Source: SHAN690 sp041391765
GTDB lineage: Bacteria > Bacteroidota > Bacteroidia > Flavobacteriales_G > Salibacteraceae
Assembly (NCBI GenBank): GCA_041391765.1
Contig: JAWKNJ010000014.1
Span: 1 to 64,000, forward strand
Length of the DNA: 64,000 nucleotides
Reading direction: 5' to 3'
The notes below the pieces were generated by a model. That model had not been told where the DNA came from. It made no database searches and was given only the letters and a program-made list of their open reading frames with translations. Numbering within the stretch: position 1 is the stretch's first letter; each line of letters begins with the position of its first letter. Position numbers and translations under genes: made by a program. Positions 16,796 through 27,607 of this stretch are shown one piece after another.

Positions 16796-19749
16796 TCAGC
16801 GAATTATTGACTACAAAGAAAGTCTTCCGAAGCTTTTTGAGTGTGATTTTATGTTTGACTTTCGTGCAATTGAATGCTCAGCGAGAGCGAGCCATGCATT
16901 GGAAGATTCCAGGACAAAACGGATTGGATTTTTCGAATGGATTTCCGGTTAATTCCACGAGTACAATTCCCAACACCGGAATTCAAAGTATGAATACAAC
17001 GACCATGTCTGATGAGAATGGCAACTTGTTATTCTATAGTAACGGCACTACAATTTGGAATTCATCAAACGTAGTGATGACGAATGGTTCAGGTCTTAAT
17101 GGGAACGTTTTGGCAACTCAAAATGTTCTGGCTGTTCCCTATCCAAACAACCCCGATCGCTATTTCCTTTTTACCATGTCCGAAATCTCAGGACCCGGAC
17201 TTCACAGCTACATTGTCGACCCGACAATAGGCAATGGGTTGGTAATTCCAATGGGGCAATTAGATACCGTCATGTGCGAAAAACTATGTGCAACCAAACA
17301 CGCCAATGACTTTGATTATTGGGTTTTGACACATAAAATGCTCACCGATACCTTCATTGCATATCATATAGATTCTTTCGGGATTTCTAATACTGTCATT
17401 AGTAAAGTCGGTTTGGTACATTCCGGCAATGGAAATGCGGCAAAAGGGCAGATGAAATTTTCACCCGATGGAACCAAAGTGGCTGTGGCGAGCTTTGCCG
17501 GTGGTCATATGCAACTATTCCGCTTTGATAATGAGACAGGTATAGTATCTCATCCATTGACTTTAGAAAATTTCACGGCAAACTTTCCGTTCGGTGTTGA
17601 ATTTAGTCCAGATAGCAGAAAAGTATATTACAATCAAAGATTTTCTGCGTTTCCAACAGCTAAGATATTCCAGTACGACCTAGACCATCTTGACACTAAC
17701 TGCCTTCTGGATTCAAAGTTTATTCTTGGATCTTTAGACAATACAGGATTGAAAATACCATCTAACATGCAGCTAGGAATAGATGGTAGAATTTACTTGA
17801 GCACCAACTATTTCCCAACATATGACACATTGGGAGTAATTAACCATCCGAATTTGTTAGGACCCGATGCTGACTTGGAAGTGAAGGCCCACCCCACCAG
17901 TCACGCTATTACCGAAGGCCTTACAAGTTTAGTGAGCACATTCGTTTCTGATGGAATCCACGTAGTTTTTGGTACCACCTGCGAAGGATTGGAAACAGTT
18001 ATGTTTCCCGAGGACACACTCAGCCCGGATTCTGTGTTTTGGGATTTTGGTGACCCGAATAGCTCTTCCAATACCAGCACGCTAATAAAACCTTCTCACC
18101 TTTATTCGACCTCGGACACCTTTACGATCACCCTTGTAACTTATCGCAACGCAGGCACTATCATTGATACCTTCTTGAGAAACGTTGTGATTTGGGATAT
18201 TGATTCGAATCATGCCGGAAACGATACTACCATTTGTTCAACAGGGAGTCCGGCTGTTTTGGACGGCAGTTGGTACAACTCTTGTCTTTATTGGTCTACG
18301 GGAGCCACTTCGAGCACGATTTCTGTGAGCACTGAAGGCTGGTACTGGGTAGACGTTTATTATCAAAGTTGCTACTTCCGAGATTCAATATATGTAGAAG
18401 AAGTGAACGGACCACCTGTATTTGATTTAGGACCAGATACGTCTGTTTGCAATTCGTTTAGTTTTATCATAGATCCAAACTTGCCAAATGCTTACTACAC
18501 ATGGCAAGACGGATCACACGACACAACTTTTCAGGTTACCCAAACAGGAATACATTCTCTGTCGGCAACTAACGCTTGCGGAACCACTTCTGATAACTTA
18601 AGTGTGACCGTGAATATTACCGCCCAACCAGTATTGAACTTTCCCGCTGACACAACTCTTTGCGATACTATGCCATGGTTGGTTGATGTAACGTTTGATG
18701 ACGCTTCCTATCTATGGTCTGATGGAAGCAGCGCCCCTCAATTAGAAATTAATTCGCCTGGTCAATATTGGGTTCGAGTGAGCAACATATGCGATACCAT
18801 TTCAGATACGGTAAATGTATCTATTGATTCTCTTTCGATCGTTGAGCTCCCGAACAAGGAATTGATCTGTAATACTTCGGATGACCAAGTAACCTTGGTC
18901 GCCAACTTGCATAAGCCATTGGCGTTTTGGTCCGATGGTTCCAATGCGAGATTATTCAATGCAACAAAACCAGGAGTTTATTGGGCCACGATTTCAAATG
19001 CCTGTGGTGTCTCCTCAGACACAATAGAAGTATTGTTATGGGATACAGGATATCAATTTTCACTTGGCAGAGATACCGTAATATGTGACAGTTCAACTTC
19101 GATTAAACTTGGTTGGTCAGACGATCTCTACCCATTCGCATATAATTGGGAAAATGGATCTGACTCACAATTCGTGACTGCCCCTGCCGGAATCTACGCA
19201 CTCACCATTTCGAATCGCTGCGAAACCCTTTCCGATTACAAGTACATTCGAGTTGCTCCAAGAGCATTCATCGATAAACCAAATAATCAAAACATCTGTG
19301 AAGGCGAAGTATTCCAAGTTTTCCTAGTCAATGCAGATTCATCCGACATTTACTGGTCAACCACCGAAATCAGTGACACCATTATGGTTGAAGAACCAGG
19401 AGTTTACTCAGTTAAAATTACAGATAAGAACGGGTGTATATTTCTTGATACACTCTCGCTCGGAGAAGACTGTCCGGCAAAAGTCTACGCCCCAAACGTT
19501 TTCACTCCTAATGATGACTTCATCAACGATGAATACTGCCTTGGTTTTGACAATGTAGTTTCCTCGGAAACCATGATTTTCAACCGTTGGGGAACATTGA
19601 TATTCCAGACAACTCAAATTGACCAATGCTGGGACGGAATATATAATGAACACCCCGCATCCGAAGGAGTTTACTACTACCAAGTAACCATTGAGGACAT
19701 CAATGGGAAGAAGACAACCTTCAAAGGAAGTTTCAGCCTGTTGCGCTAA
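16786..19749 (+). CDS. Secreted beta-propeller/PKD protein with T9SS type B sorting domain
   Basis: The 987-aa protein has a signal peptide ending near residue 31 (VQLNAQ), a beta-propeller-like region (about 40-390; repeats such as GNLLFYSNGTTIWN and MKFSPDGTKVAVA), a PKD domain (near 420-470, VFWDFGDPNSSSNTS), several Ig-like repeats starting with LGPDTSVC-type motifs and a type B sorting domain (about 901-987; VYAPNVFTPNDD, IFNRWG, CWDG, GSFSLLR). It has the same architecture as the protein at 38900-41398. Likely a surface protein exported by T9SS; ligand unknown. The TTG at 16807 (MTTKKVFRSFLSV) is an alternative start giving a cleaner signal peptide and no overlap with the divergent gene. 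Confidence 0.87.
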   Translation: MTSFSELLTTKKVFRSFLSVILCLTFVQLNAQRERAMHWKIPGQNGLDFSNGFPVNSTSTIPNTGIQSMNTTTMSDENGNLLFYSNGTTIWNSSNVVMTNGSGLNGNVLATQNVLAVPYPNNPDRYFLFTMSEISGPGLHSYIVDPTIGNGLVIPMGQLDTVMCEKLCATKHANDFDYWVLTHKMLTDTFIAYHIDSFGISNTVISKVGLVHSGNGNAAKGQMKFSPDGTKVAVASFAGGHMQLFRFDNETGIVSHPLTLENFTANFPFGVEFSPDSRKVYYNQRFSAFPTAKIFQYDLDHLDTNCLLDSKFILGSLDNTGLKIPSNMQLGIDGRIYLSTNYFPTYDTLGVINHPNLLGPDADLEVKAHPTSHAITEGLTSLVSTFVSDGIHVVFGTTCEGLETVMFPEDTLSPDSVFWDFGDPNSSSNTSTLIKPSHLYSTSDTFTITLVTYRNAGTIIDTFLRNVVIWDIDSNHAGNDTTICSTGSPAVLDGSWYNSCLYWSTGATSSTISVSTEGWYWVDVYYQSCYFRDSIYVEEVNGPPVFDLGPDTSVCNSFSFIIDPNLPNAYYTWQDGSHDTTFQVTQTGIHSLSATNACGTTSDNLSVTVNITAQPVLNFPADTTLCDTMPWLVDVTFDDASYLWSDGSSAPQLEINSPGQYWVRVSNICDTISDTVNVSIDSLSIVELPNKELICNTSDDQVTLVANLHKPLAFWSDGSNARLFNATKPGVYWATISNACGVSSDTIEVLLWDTGYQFSLGRDTVICDSSTSIKLGWSDDLYPFAYNWENGSDSQFVTAPAGIYALTISNRCETLSDYKYIRVAPRAFIDKPNNQNICEGEVFQVFLVNADSSDIYWSTTEISDTIMVEEPGVYSVKITDKNGCIFLDTLSLGEDCPAKVYAPNVFTPNDDFINDEYCLGFDNVVSSETMIFNRWGTLIFQTTQIDQCWDGIYNEHPASEGVYYYQVTIEDINGKKTTFKGSFSLLR

Positions 19750-21128
19750 GCCGAAAATTCTTCAGCGAAGTACTTATGAAATAGGGGAATCGTTTCGATT
19801 CCCTTCAGGTAATTGAAAATCCCGTAATGTTCGTTTGGAGAATGGATATCATCCGAATCCAGACCGAATCCCATCAAAATAGACTTCAATCCTAACTCCT
19901 TTTCAAATAGTGCCACAATCGGAATACTTCCACCGCCTCTTTCAGGAATTGGCTCTTTACCGAAGGTATCCTTCATTGCACGAGCAGCGGCCTGATATCC
20001 AGGAAAATCTGTGGGAATAACCACCGCTTCTCCACCGTGATGTGGAGTAACTTTAACCTTGACTGTGGCGGGTGCGATACTTTCAAAGTGCTTTTTAAAG
20101 AGTTCGGTTATTTCCGTTGGATCTTGATATGGCACCAATCTCATTGAAATTTTGGCACTGACCTTTGACGGCAAAACTGTCTTAGCACCTTCACCAATGT
20201 ATCCTCCCCATATTCCGTTGACATCTAACGTTGGGCGAATAGAAGCCCCTTCTCGAGGACTATATCCACTTTCGCTTCGCAATGCCTTAACCCCGAGAAA
20301 ATTCATGTATTCAGATTCATTAAACGGAGCTTCTGCCATAGCCTTCCTATCTTCCTTGTTCACTTCGTCCACTTTATCATAAAAGCCCGGAATGGTGATA
20401 TGTCCATTTGAGTCCTTAAGTGACGCGATCATATCACATAAAACATTCACCGGATTATCCACTGCACCACCATAAACTCCAGAATGCAAATCCTTGGATG
20501 GTCCTGTGACCTCCACTTCCACGTAACTAAGTCCACGTAATCCAACAGTGATGGATGGTGTATCATTATCAATGATTGATGTATCAGATATTAATATGAC
20601 ATCAGCTTTCAACCTTTCCTTGTTTTCTTTGACAAACAACCCAAGGTTAGATGAGCCTACTTCTTCCTCGCCCTCAATCATAAACTTCACATTGCAAGGC
20701 AAGTCGTTCGCTGCGTTCATCATTTCAAACGCCTTCACATGCATGTAAAATTGACCCTTATCGTCAGCGGATCCTCGTGCATATATCTTCCCATCAACTA
20801 TGATTGGATTGAAGGGTTCGGAACTCCATAGCTCCACCGGATCCGCTGGCTGCACATCATAATGGCCGTAAACCAAAATAGTTGGCTTTGATGGGTCAAT
20901 CATCTTTTCTCCACAAACAATGGGATGACCTTTCGTTTCGCAAACTTCAGCATGTGTAGCACCTGCCTCGATAAGGCATCTGCGAACATGTTCCGCACAC
21001 TGTTTTACATCGTTTTTGTAGGCTGGATCAGCGCTAACCGACTTAATCCTTAACAACTCGCACAACTCATCCACAAACCTGTCCTTGTTTTGATCGATGT
21101 AATCTCGAATTTGTTCTATTTCCGGCAT
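19746..21128 (-). CDS. M20 family metallo-dipeptidase
   Basis: The enzyme of about 460 aa belongs to the M20/DapE/CPG2 family, zinc peptidases that cleave dipeptides. Metal-binding and catalytic motifs are visible: VYGHYDVQPADP (His ligand), GSADDKGQFYMH (bridging Asp), MIEGEEEVGSSN (catalytic Glu-Glu) and, near the C-terminus, GFGLDSDDIHSPNEHYG (His ligand). No signal peptide is seen, so it is likely cytosolic. The frame is open to 21194, but the ATG at 21128 (MPEIEQIRDYIDQNK) gives the usual N-terminus. It overlaps the 3' end of the convergent cargo gene by 4 bases. Confidence 0.92.
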   Translation of the reverse strand: MPEIEQIRDYIDQNKDRFVDELCELLRIKSVSADPAYKNDVKQCAEHVRRCLIEAGATHAEVCETKGHPIVCGEKMIDPSKPTILVYGHYDVQPADPVELWSSEPFNPIIVDGKIYARGSADDKGQFYMHVKAFEMMNAANDLPCNVKFMIEGEEEVGSSNLGLFVKENKERLKADVILISDTSIIDNDTPSITVGLRGLSYVEVEVTGPSKDLHSGVYGGAVDNPVNVLCDMIASLKDSNGHITIPGFYDKVDEVNKEDRKAMAEAPFNESEYMNFLGVKALRSESGYSPREGASIRPTLDVNGIWGGYIGEGAKTVLPSKVSAKISMRLVPYQDPTEITELFKKHFESIAPATVKVKVTPHHGGEAVVIPTDFPGYQAAARAMKDTFGKEPIPERGGGSIPIVALFEKELGLKSILMGFGLDSDDIHSPNEHYGIFNYLKGIETIPLFHKYFAEEFSA

Positions 21129-21273
21129 TTTCTTCTTGCTATTTGAGCGGGTAAATATAGTTATGATCTGAGGTGATAAGGCTTTGATAACCATCTCCTT
21201 TAAATCTCCTTAAACCAGTTAGTTTTCAACAAATATTGGTTAAACTTGTTGGTTACTTTCAATCCAAACACCT

Positions 21274-22837
21274 ATGGAATCGAACATGCGCCCCATCATT
21301 TCACTCTTCGTAGTTCTACTCACCACGGTTGCAAGCTATTCCCAAGGAGACGATCCTTTAGAGTTTAAAGTCACAAATATTGGTCAATCCCAGACGATTA
21401 ATTGCCAGTCTGAGCCCATTGAAATAGGAGTGAGGGTTTTCCCTGAACATCAGGATTACATCTATGATTGGAGTAATGGTGAATTCACTCCCTCTATAGT
21501 TGTCAAGCCCAATTCCACAACCGTGTATTCAGTTCAAATAACCAATGCAACTCTTGGCTTTCAAGCCACCAGAGCTTTTGTCATCACGGTGTCGAACGAT
21601 CCTGTAATTGCTTTAGAAGAGCATCACACTATTGCTTCTAACATCTGTCCTGGCACACCACTTGTTCTTTCAGCAAATTATTCGGGAGGCTATCCACCCT
21701 ACACATTTCAATGGGACAATGGAACTTTCACCAGAGATATTACCCTTTTTCCGAGAGAAACCGAGAGTCACTCTGTCACAATTACTGACGCATGTGGCAG
21801 CTCTGATTTTGCCACAATTGAAATTGATGTTGAACCTCAAGCAGAACTATTTTCGCCTCCTTCTAAATCACTTTCATTTAGTTGTTTAGGTTCCAAAATT
21901 GAAATCTCCCCTAACTCTATTGGAGAAGTATCTGGCGGTGTAGGATACGGATATAAATACACATTCTCTGATTGGTCAAATGCTGGGAAAAGCACCACAA
22001 TATCAGCCCAAGATGGTGCTTCGCTAGAAGTATTTATGACTGACGCCTGCGGAATTCAAAAAGTAAATAGCCAATTTACACTTAGTTATGTCGCGCCACA
22101 AATTCCGATAGTTGATCCAATCACCGCTTGTGCCGGTGAGGAGATAAACGTATGCGTCAATAATGATGATTTGAGACTTTATTATTGGGATGGGCAAAGA
22201 ATGAATCTAGATTATTCTTTCCATGTTGAACCAGGTCTGGAGAATATGAAATTGATCTATGTAGATGAATGTGGTGAAACCTCAAAGTATAGACAGAACC
22301 ATTTGGTTTGCAAATTCTAGATGCAAATTTCAGTTTCGATGTCCATGCTTCTACCGAAGAGATTGAATTGCGCGCCAATGAACCTCGGCCAGAATACCAC
22401 TATAGAATGGAGCTTAAGATGAAAAGTTTTGATTGGGGAGGAGAATCCACCACCCATAAATTCAAAAGGGATCAACTGCCACCTTCGAATTGTCATGATT
22501 GATGATGAAAATGGATGCAACTCGCGAACATCGGAACAAATTGCCATGGAGGATAACCTGTCTATCCTGACCGCATTTTCTCCAAATGGGGATGGACAAA
22601 ACGATTTTTTCGAGATCATTTTTGATGACACTTTTTCTTGATTTTTGACATAAAAATATTTGATCGCTGGGGCAACTTGTTTATCACAGCAGCGACCAGT
22701 ATTTCATGAATGGTAACAGCAACTGCGTCAGGATTTGGAATACGTTTGTTCATCGAATTGAAGCATCAACAATGGATGGTAATAAAATAGACAAGGTTGG
22801 GACGCTTTCCATCGTTAATCAGGTTGAAATTGTTTAG
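21274..22837 (+). pseudogene. Broken T9SS cargo gene: signal peptide, SprB-like repeats, decayed type B sorting domain
   Basis: The first part is an intact 348-codon frame (21274-22320) with a signal peptide (VVLLTTVASYSQ) and repeats such as GGYPPYTFQWDNGTFT and SVTITDACG. The homology continues after the stop in other frames: NFSFDVHAST in the next frame near 22325, then TAFSPNGDGQNDFFEI near 22570 (the start of a type B sorting domain), then IKIFDRWGNLF near 22647 and finally VGTLSIVNQ near 22796. At least three or four frameshifts are needed to join these pieces. The encoded product would lack the sorting domain and so would not be retained by T9SS. It is a paralogue of the 3' part of the next pseudogene. 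Confidence 0.8.
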
Positions 22838-25800
22838 CTTTATCAAGGTATTTTCCTCATTATTGTTGTTTAGCGTGGCGATAGCACTCCCTCGGAGTTC
22901 AGCCCAAATGGTTACGACCAATGCCGCCCCTAACAATTCTCCTGCGCACCTTATTCAGAATGTGTTCAAGCGAGTTCCGCCATCAACGCGTTCAACTTTT
23001 TCGCATAATGGCATTCCACGCAATGTGAATGCTCAAGACCGGCTATTTTCACCGAGGTGAAATATCATAGGGTATTGAGCAGTGGAATTGTTATGGTTCA
23101 TCGAAACATAACAACCATTCCGAGCAATGTGCTTTCTAGCACAAGTTTTGGCGGTGTTGGAGATGCAGACGTATTAGCTGTAGCCCGGTAACAGCGTATG
23201 GGTAACTAACCCTCCTTCTATCATGAGATCGCCGCGCTGTTCTGGAGTTTACCTCTTCGTGGCTCCTCCACAAATGATAGTGCAAAGTAGCATTCGGAAT
23301 ATTGTTTTGCTTCAGAAGAGTGGCCCAGCTATCCATGTACGGTCGTTAACGATGCTTTCGGCTTTTTTATCAGCGGACCGTATCACTGGTCCATACACGG
23401 GAGGAACCGGTACGAACATTTCTATATTTGTGCCAGGTACGACCAGCCTACCCGTGTGGCCATTTCATCGATTCACAACGGAACTGGAGGTTCCCCCATG
23501 TAATGGAAATCCATCATTTCCGCAATATTATAATACAGGTCCTGTGCCATTTTTCGTATTTCCGCTTTCGGATCAAATGCTGGTAATGGAAGTGGAGCAT
23601 TTACTGATGTTTGACCAAAACCGTGGCTGTTCTTGCTTGCGACGTATCACGTTGAATCCTGCCATTTGTGACGGTCAGATTGGATTTTTTGACTTGGTGC
23701 ATTTAAAAGTGAAGAGTTTGAATTCAGGGGAATCTCCTCGTGCAAACCCAGCTCCAAGCTATAATCCCTTTGGTTAAGGATTCCATCCTTATTGAAGGGT
23801 GTGAAGCATTCGACTTGAATACTTGAGCAGCATGATCTCCATCTGTATCCTCCATACCAACTGTCCTTACTATATCACGGGTACTTCAACCATGGGTGCA
23901 GATTACGGGAATGTGGGCAATTGTACACATTCAATAATGAGTGTTTATGAGTGCTTCACTTTGATTTCCAGTAGCAGATTCAACCACGGTAAACTTGCAC
24001 ATTCCGATTTACTACGACAACGTTACTGCTGAGGGTTCTGAGTCATTTTTGTTCTCATCGGATATGATCCAAATGTTACGTTATGCGGTGTACGACGACA
24101 CTAAGGCTGTATATCGTGGATCAACCTGATTTAAAGATTGGAATGTATGGAACACCACTCTGGATTGTAATGATCCATCTCCAACCATTGGGGTCAATGT
24201 GCTGAACGTGGCACCCAACGCACTTCCACCATATACCTATCTATGGAACAATGGTGTCACCACTGCTTCGCAAGTGGTGAGCCCCAACGTAACTACGGCT
24301 TACACGGTTCAAGTTCAGGATGCCTGCGGCCAGCAGGTGGAAACAGGAGTTGTAACAGTTGGTGTTTTCAACGTGCCTTGGTCTGTTACCAAGATTGGAG
24401 ATAAGCAGACGATTAATTGTACGTCATCTCCTGTAACTATTGGAGTTCAAGTGCAGTTCAATGATGGTGTCTGGCATGGTGATATCAGTTATGCTTGGAG
24501 CACTGGAGCGACTACTAAAAATATTAACGTGTTCAGCACAGTTGACACCTCATATTCTGTAACCATCACTCGAGGATGTACAGGCGAATCAGTCGTAAAA
24601 ACCTTTGATCTATTGGTATACAATGATCCTGTAGTGTTGTACACAGAGGATACAGATGTAGAAGACATAGCGTGTCCCGGAGATCCGATTCAGATTGAAG
24701 TGCAAGCGAGTGGTGGATACCCACCCTATACCTATCTCTGGGACAATGGTGTTACCACTCCGGATATGATGGTTTCGCCATTTGCTACTGATACTTTCTT
24801 TGTTACCGTTACAGACATTTGTGGACTTGTTGAATATACGGATCATGTGGTCGTGCCTGTGCCTGTTCCCTCACCATTGGTCATAAGAGGTGTAGGAAAC
24901 GATACGCTTCCATGTGAAAACTTAAAGGCTCACTTTGGTCCAGCTGTCCCGAGCGGTGGTTTTGGCTGGGGCTATGAGTTAACATGGACTGACTTTGAAT
25001 CCAACGAGTCTTACATGCAGCAGATCATAAATCATGACACATCCTTCACCATTAAGCTTACAGATGGCTGTCATGCTGACACTGTAGAGAAAACAGTTTG
25101 GGCAGTTATTCGTGGGCATAGCGACCTTAAGCTCAAATTAACTGGTGACACTACGATCTGCTTGGGAGACGTGTTCACACTTGAAGCTGAAGGTGAAAAT
25201 GGCGGAGGTGATTTCAAGTACTTCTGGAATGGTTCTAAATCCAGTACGGGTCGATTCCTAACTGTCAATCCAACAGAATCAACAAAGTATACTGTTCGTA
25301 TGACTGATATCTGTGATACTGCTCGAACCGCATCAATGTCATTAAATGTATCGAGTGTAACATCAAACTTTGATTTTGAATACATTGATGATTATTCAGT
25401 TGTTCTCACTGATGGTTCATGGTCTACGGATTCCATCAAGTGGTACGAATGGAATATTCCTCAAGCGGGCGTAGTATCCAATGAACAAAGTCCTCAAGTT
25501 TCACTTCCGGATGGTAAGACGTATGAGGCAACGCTCTCCGTGATAAATGAGTTCGGTTGTATTGGAAGATCAGTTGCCAAGATAATGCCTGAATATCATC
25601 TATATCTTCCAACTAGCTTCACTCCAAACAGCGATGGTCTAAATGAAACTTGGAAAATCGAGAGTACGGGCATACGTGAACTCAAACTCGAAATTTATGA
25701 TCGTTGGGGAGAAAAGGTATTTGAAACAACGGACAAGAATTTTGAGTGGAACGGAAAATACAAGGGACAGCGCCTTCCAATGGGATCATATGCTTACCGA

Positions 25801-25884
25801 ATTGTATTGTTCACCGATCACGATGAGTATGTTCACAAGGAAGGATCTCTGCTCTTGATGAACGACTTTGAAGAAAAACAGTAA
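22824..25884 (+). pseudogene. Broken choice-of-anchor L protein with T9SS type B sorting domain
   Basis: The gene would begin at TTG 22824 with a signal peptide (KLFSFIKVFSSLLLFSVAIA) and a choice-of-anchor L domain: VTTNAAPNNSPAHLIQNV, then SFGGVGDADVLA, and near 23305-23385 in another frame FASEEWPSYPCTVVNDAFGF followed by FISGPYHW, the family hallmark. These pieces alternate between frames with stops from 23000 to 24190. From 24199 the frame is intact for 561 codons: Ig-like repeats (GGYPPYTYLWDNGVTT, TINCTSSPVTIGVQV) and a complete type B sorting domain (YLPTSFTPNSDGLNETWKI, IYDRWG, FEWNG). The intact part has no signal peptide, so it is probably not exported. Confidence 0.8.
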
Positions 25885-25894
25885 AGTTGAATCG

Positions 25895-25929
25895 AATAAA
25901 AAAGCCTCGCAATGCGAGGCTTTTTTATT
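25895..25929. terminator. Bidirectional intrinsic terminator
   Basis: A GC-rich stem (GCCTCGC with GCGAGGC, 3-nt loop) is flanked by an A-run on the left and a T-run on the right, giving a symmetrical AATAAAAAA...TTTTTTATT element. It lies between the end of the broken cargo gene at 25884 and the stop of the convergent ABC gene at 25925, and can serve both strands. Confidence 0.9.
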
Positions 25930-26671
25930 CTCTGGCCTTTTTCATAAACTCGGATGCGTAGACAAAGTCAAGAACCTCTTTGTTTTCGGTGCGAAGGATG
26001 TCATGATTATTGCCTTCCCAAGCCTTGTGACCTTGATGAATGAACAGGATGTATTCGCCAATTTCTATCACCGAATTCATGTCGTGAGTGATCACCACCG
26101 TTGTCATTTCGTTCTCAACCGTTATCTCATGGATCAGGTTGTCAATGACGATAGACGTTTGGGGATCTAACCCTGAGTTGGGTTCATCACAAAACAGGTA
26201 TTTCGGTTTTGGTGAAATGGCTCTTGCAATACCTACGCGTTTCTTCATTCCACCGCTGAGCTCAGCCGGATACAATTTGTTGGCGTGAGAGAGTTCAACC
26301 CGTTCCAAAACCTGATCTACGCGTTGTTGCTTTTCTTTCAATGTCATCTTGGTGAACATGTCCAGTGGAAACCGAACATTCTGCTCAACGGTCATAAAGT
26401 CAAACAGCGCACTTCCTTGAAACAAAAACCCAACCTCTGTTCTGAGTTCTTGTTTCTCGTTAATGTCCATCTTAAGGAAGTCGCGACCGTCATACAGAAC
26501 CTCGCCAGAATCCGGTGCGACTAAACCGATCAGGCATCGCGCTAATGTAGATTTACCGCTACCGCTGGCACCAATGATCAGGTTCGTTTTACCTGCTTCG
26601 AAAACGACAGAAATGTCCTCAAGAACGGTCTTTTCACCGAATGATTTTGAAAGGTTCTTAACCTCAATCAT
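25925..26671 (-). CDS. ABC transporter ATP-binding protein, MlaF-like
   Basis: The 248-aa protein has all ABC ATPase motifs: Walker A GASGSGKST (near residue 36), Q-loop FLFQGSALFDFMTV, signature LSGGMKKR (near 138) and Walker B YLFCDEPNSGLDP. The QGSALFDFMTVEQNVRFPL region is typical of MlaF/Ttg2A proteins that drive phospholipid or lipid transport between the membranes. It overlaps the upstream permease by 4 bases (ATGA), so the two form a transporter operon. No MCE-domain substrate-binding partner (MlaD) is present in the neighbourhood. Its 3' end shares a bidirectional terminator with the convergent gene. Confidence 0.9.
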   Translation of the reverse strand: MIEVKNLSKSFGEKTVLEDISVVFEAGKTNLIIGASGSGKSTLARCLIGLVAPDSGEVLYDGRDFLKMDINEKQELRTEVGFLFQGSALFDFMTVEQNVRFPLDMFTKMTLKEKQQRVDQVLERVELSHANKLYPAELSGGMKKRVGIARAISPKPKYLFCDEPNSGLDPQTSIVIDNLIHEITVENEMTTVVITHDMNSVIEIGEYILFIHQGHKAWEGNNHDILRTENKEVLDFVYASEFMKKARE

Positions 26672-27411
26672 ATCAGCAATAATTGAGTGATGATGTAATT
26701 CGCAATCAATATGATTATCGAACTCTGCACAACTCCTCTGGTACTTGCTTTTCCAACTTCCAATGCGCTACCTGAAGCGTAATATCCTTGATAAGCGGGA
26801 ATTGAAGTAATTAAAAAGGCAAACACCACTGTCTTCACCATGGCGTATGTTACATGAAATGGTTTGAAGTCCAACTGAATGCCATACACATAATCTGCAA
26901 CGGTTACAATGTCAGTCATCATCGCGACCACGTATCCACCTCCGATCGACACGAACATAGAGATCAACGTCAGAAATGGATTCAACAAGACCGCAGCTGC
27001 AATCTTAGGTAGAATAAGAAATGCAGCGGAATTCACACCCATTATCTCCAATGCATCAATCTGCTCCGTAACGCGCATCGTACCAATTTCTGAAGCAATG
27101 TTAGACCCGACCTTTCCTGCTAAAATCAACGCCATGATGGTTGGGCTGAACTCAAGAATGGTTGACTGCCTGGTTGTAAAGCCAATGGTGTAAGCAGGAA
27201 TCAACGCACTATCAAGGTTGGCGGAAGTCTGAATGGTAATAACTGCCCCCATGAAGATCGAAATGACCATTATGATACCTAAAGAGTCAAGTCCCAATGA
27301 AACCATCTCATCGAACAATCTTCTTCTGTAAATCGATAGCTTTTCCGGCTTACTAAAGACGCGCCACATCAGGATCACATACTTACCCAGATGAAATAGG
27401 AATGACGCCAT
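26668..27411 (-). CDS. MlaE family lipid ABC transporter permease
   Basis: This protein of about 247 aa has five to six membrane segments and the MlaE family core: GAVITIQTSANLDSALIPAYTIG, then FSPTIMALILAGKVGSNIASEIGTMRVTEQIDALEIMGVN. MlaE permeases sit in the inner membrane and pass phospholipids to or from an MCE protein. The ATG at 27411 is used; a GTG two codons upstream is also possible. The next gene overlaps by 4 bases and codes for the ATPase. The gene is divergent from the mini lipoprotein at 27473. Confidence 0.9.
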   Translation of the reverse strand: MASFLFHLGKYVILMWRVFSKPEKLSIYRRRLFDEMVSLGLDSLGIIMVISIFMGAVITIQTSANLDSALIPAYTIGFTTRQSTILEFSPTIMALILAGKVGSNIASEIGTMRVTEQIDALEIMGVNSAAFLILPKIAAAVLLNPFLTLISMFVSIGGGYVVAMMTDIVTVADYVYGIQLDFKPFHVTYAMVKTVVFAFLITSIPAYQGYYASGSALEVGKASTRGVVQSSIIILIANYIITQLLLI

Positions 27412-27472
27412 GTGCACAAATGTAAATGATAATCTATGCCCGAGCAGTTGGCATAAGCCTTAGCTTTACACC

Positions 27473-27607
27473 ATGAGATTATTACTCATTACAGGAATAG
27501 TGTGCTGTTTCTTACTTAGCTCATGCAAGGCTTTGAAAGGCAAGGATTGCGACTGTCCGCATTGGAGCAAGGTGGAAGCCGAGTCGACTCAAACCATTGC
27601 GTGCTGA
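27473..27607 (+). CDS. Small Cys-rich lipoprotein (44 aa)
   Basis: Reading by eye gives a 44-codon frame: MRLLLITGIVCCFLLSSC is a lipoprotein signal with lipobox LSSC (Cys at 18), followed by KALKGKDCDCPHWSKVEAES and a short tail ending in Cys. The stop TGA (27605-27607) shares its last base with the ATG of the SprT-like gene, a TGATG overlap that argues for coupled translation. I do not recognise the family. The mature part has a DCDCPHWSK patch with a CxCxxH arrangement that might bind metal. It is too short to be sure, but start, signal peptide and coupling are consistent. Confidence 0.68.
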   Translation: MRLLLITGIVCCFLLSSCKALKGKDCDCPHWSKVEAESTQTIAC

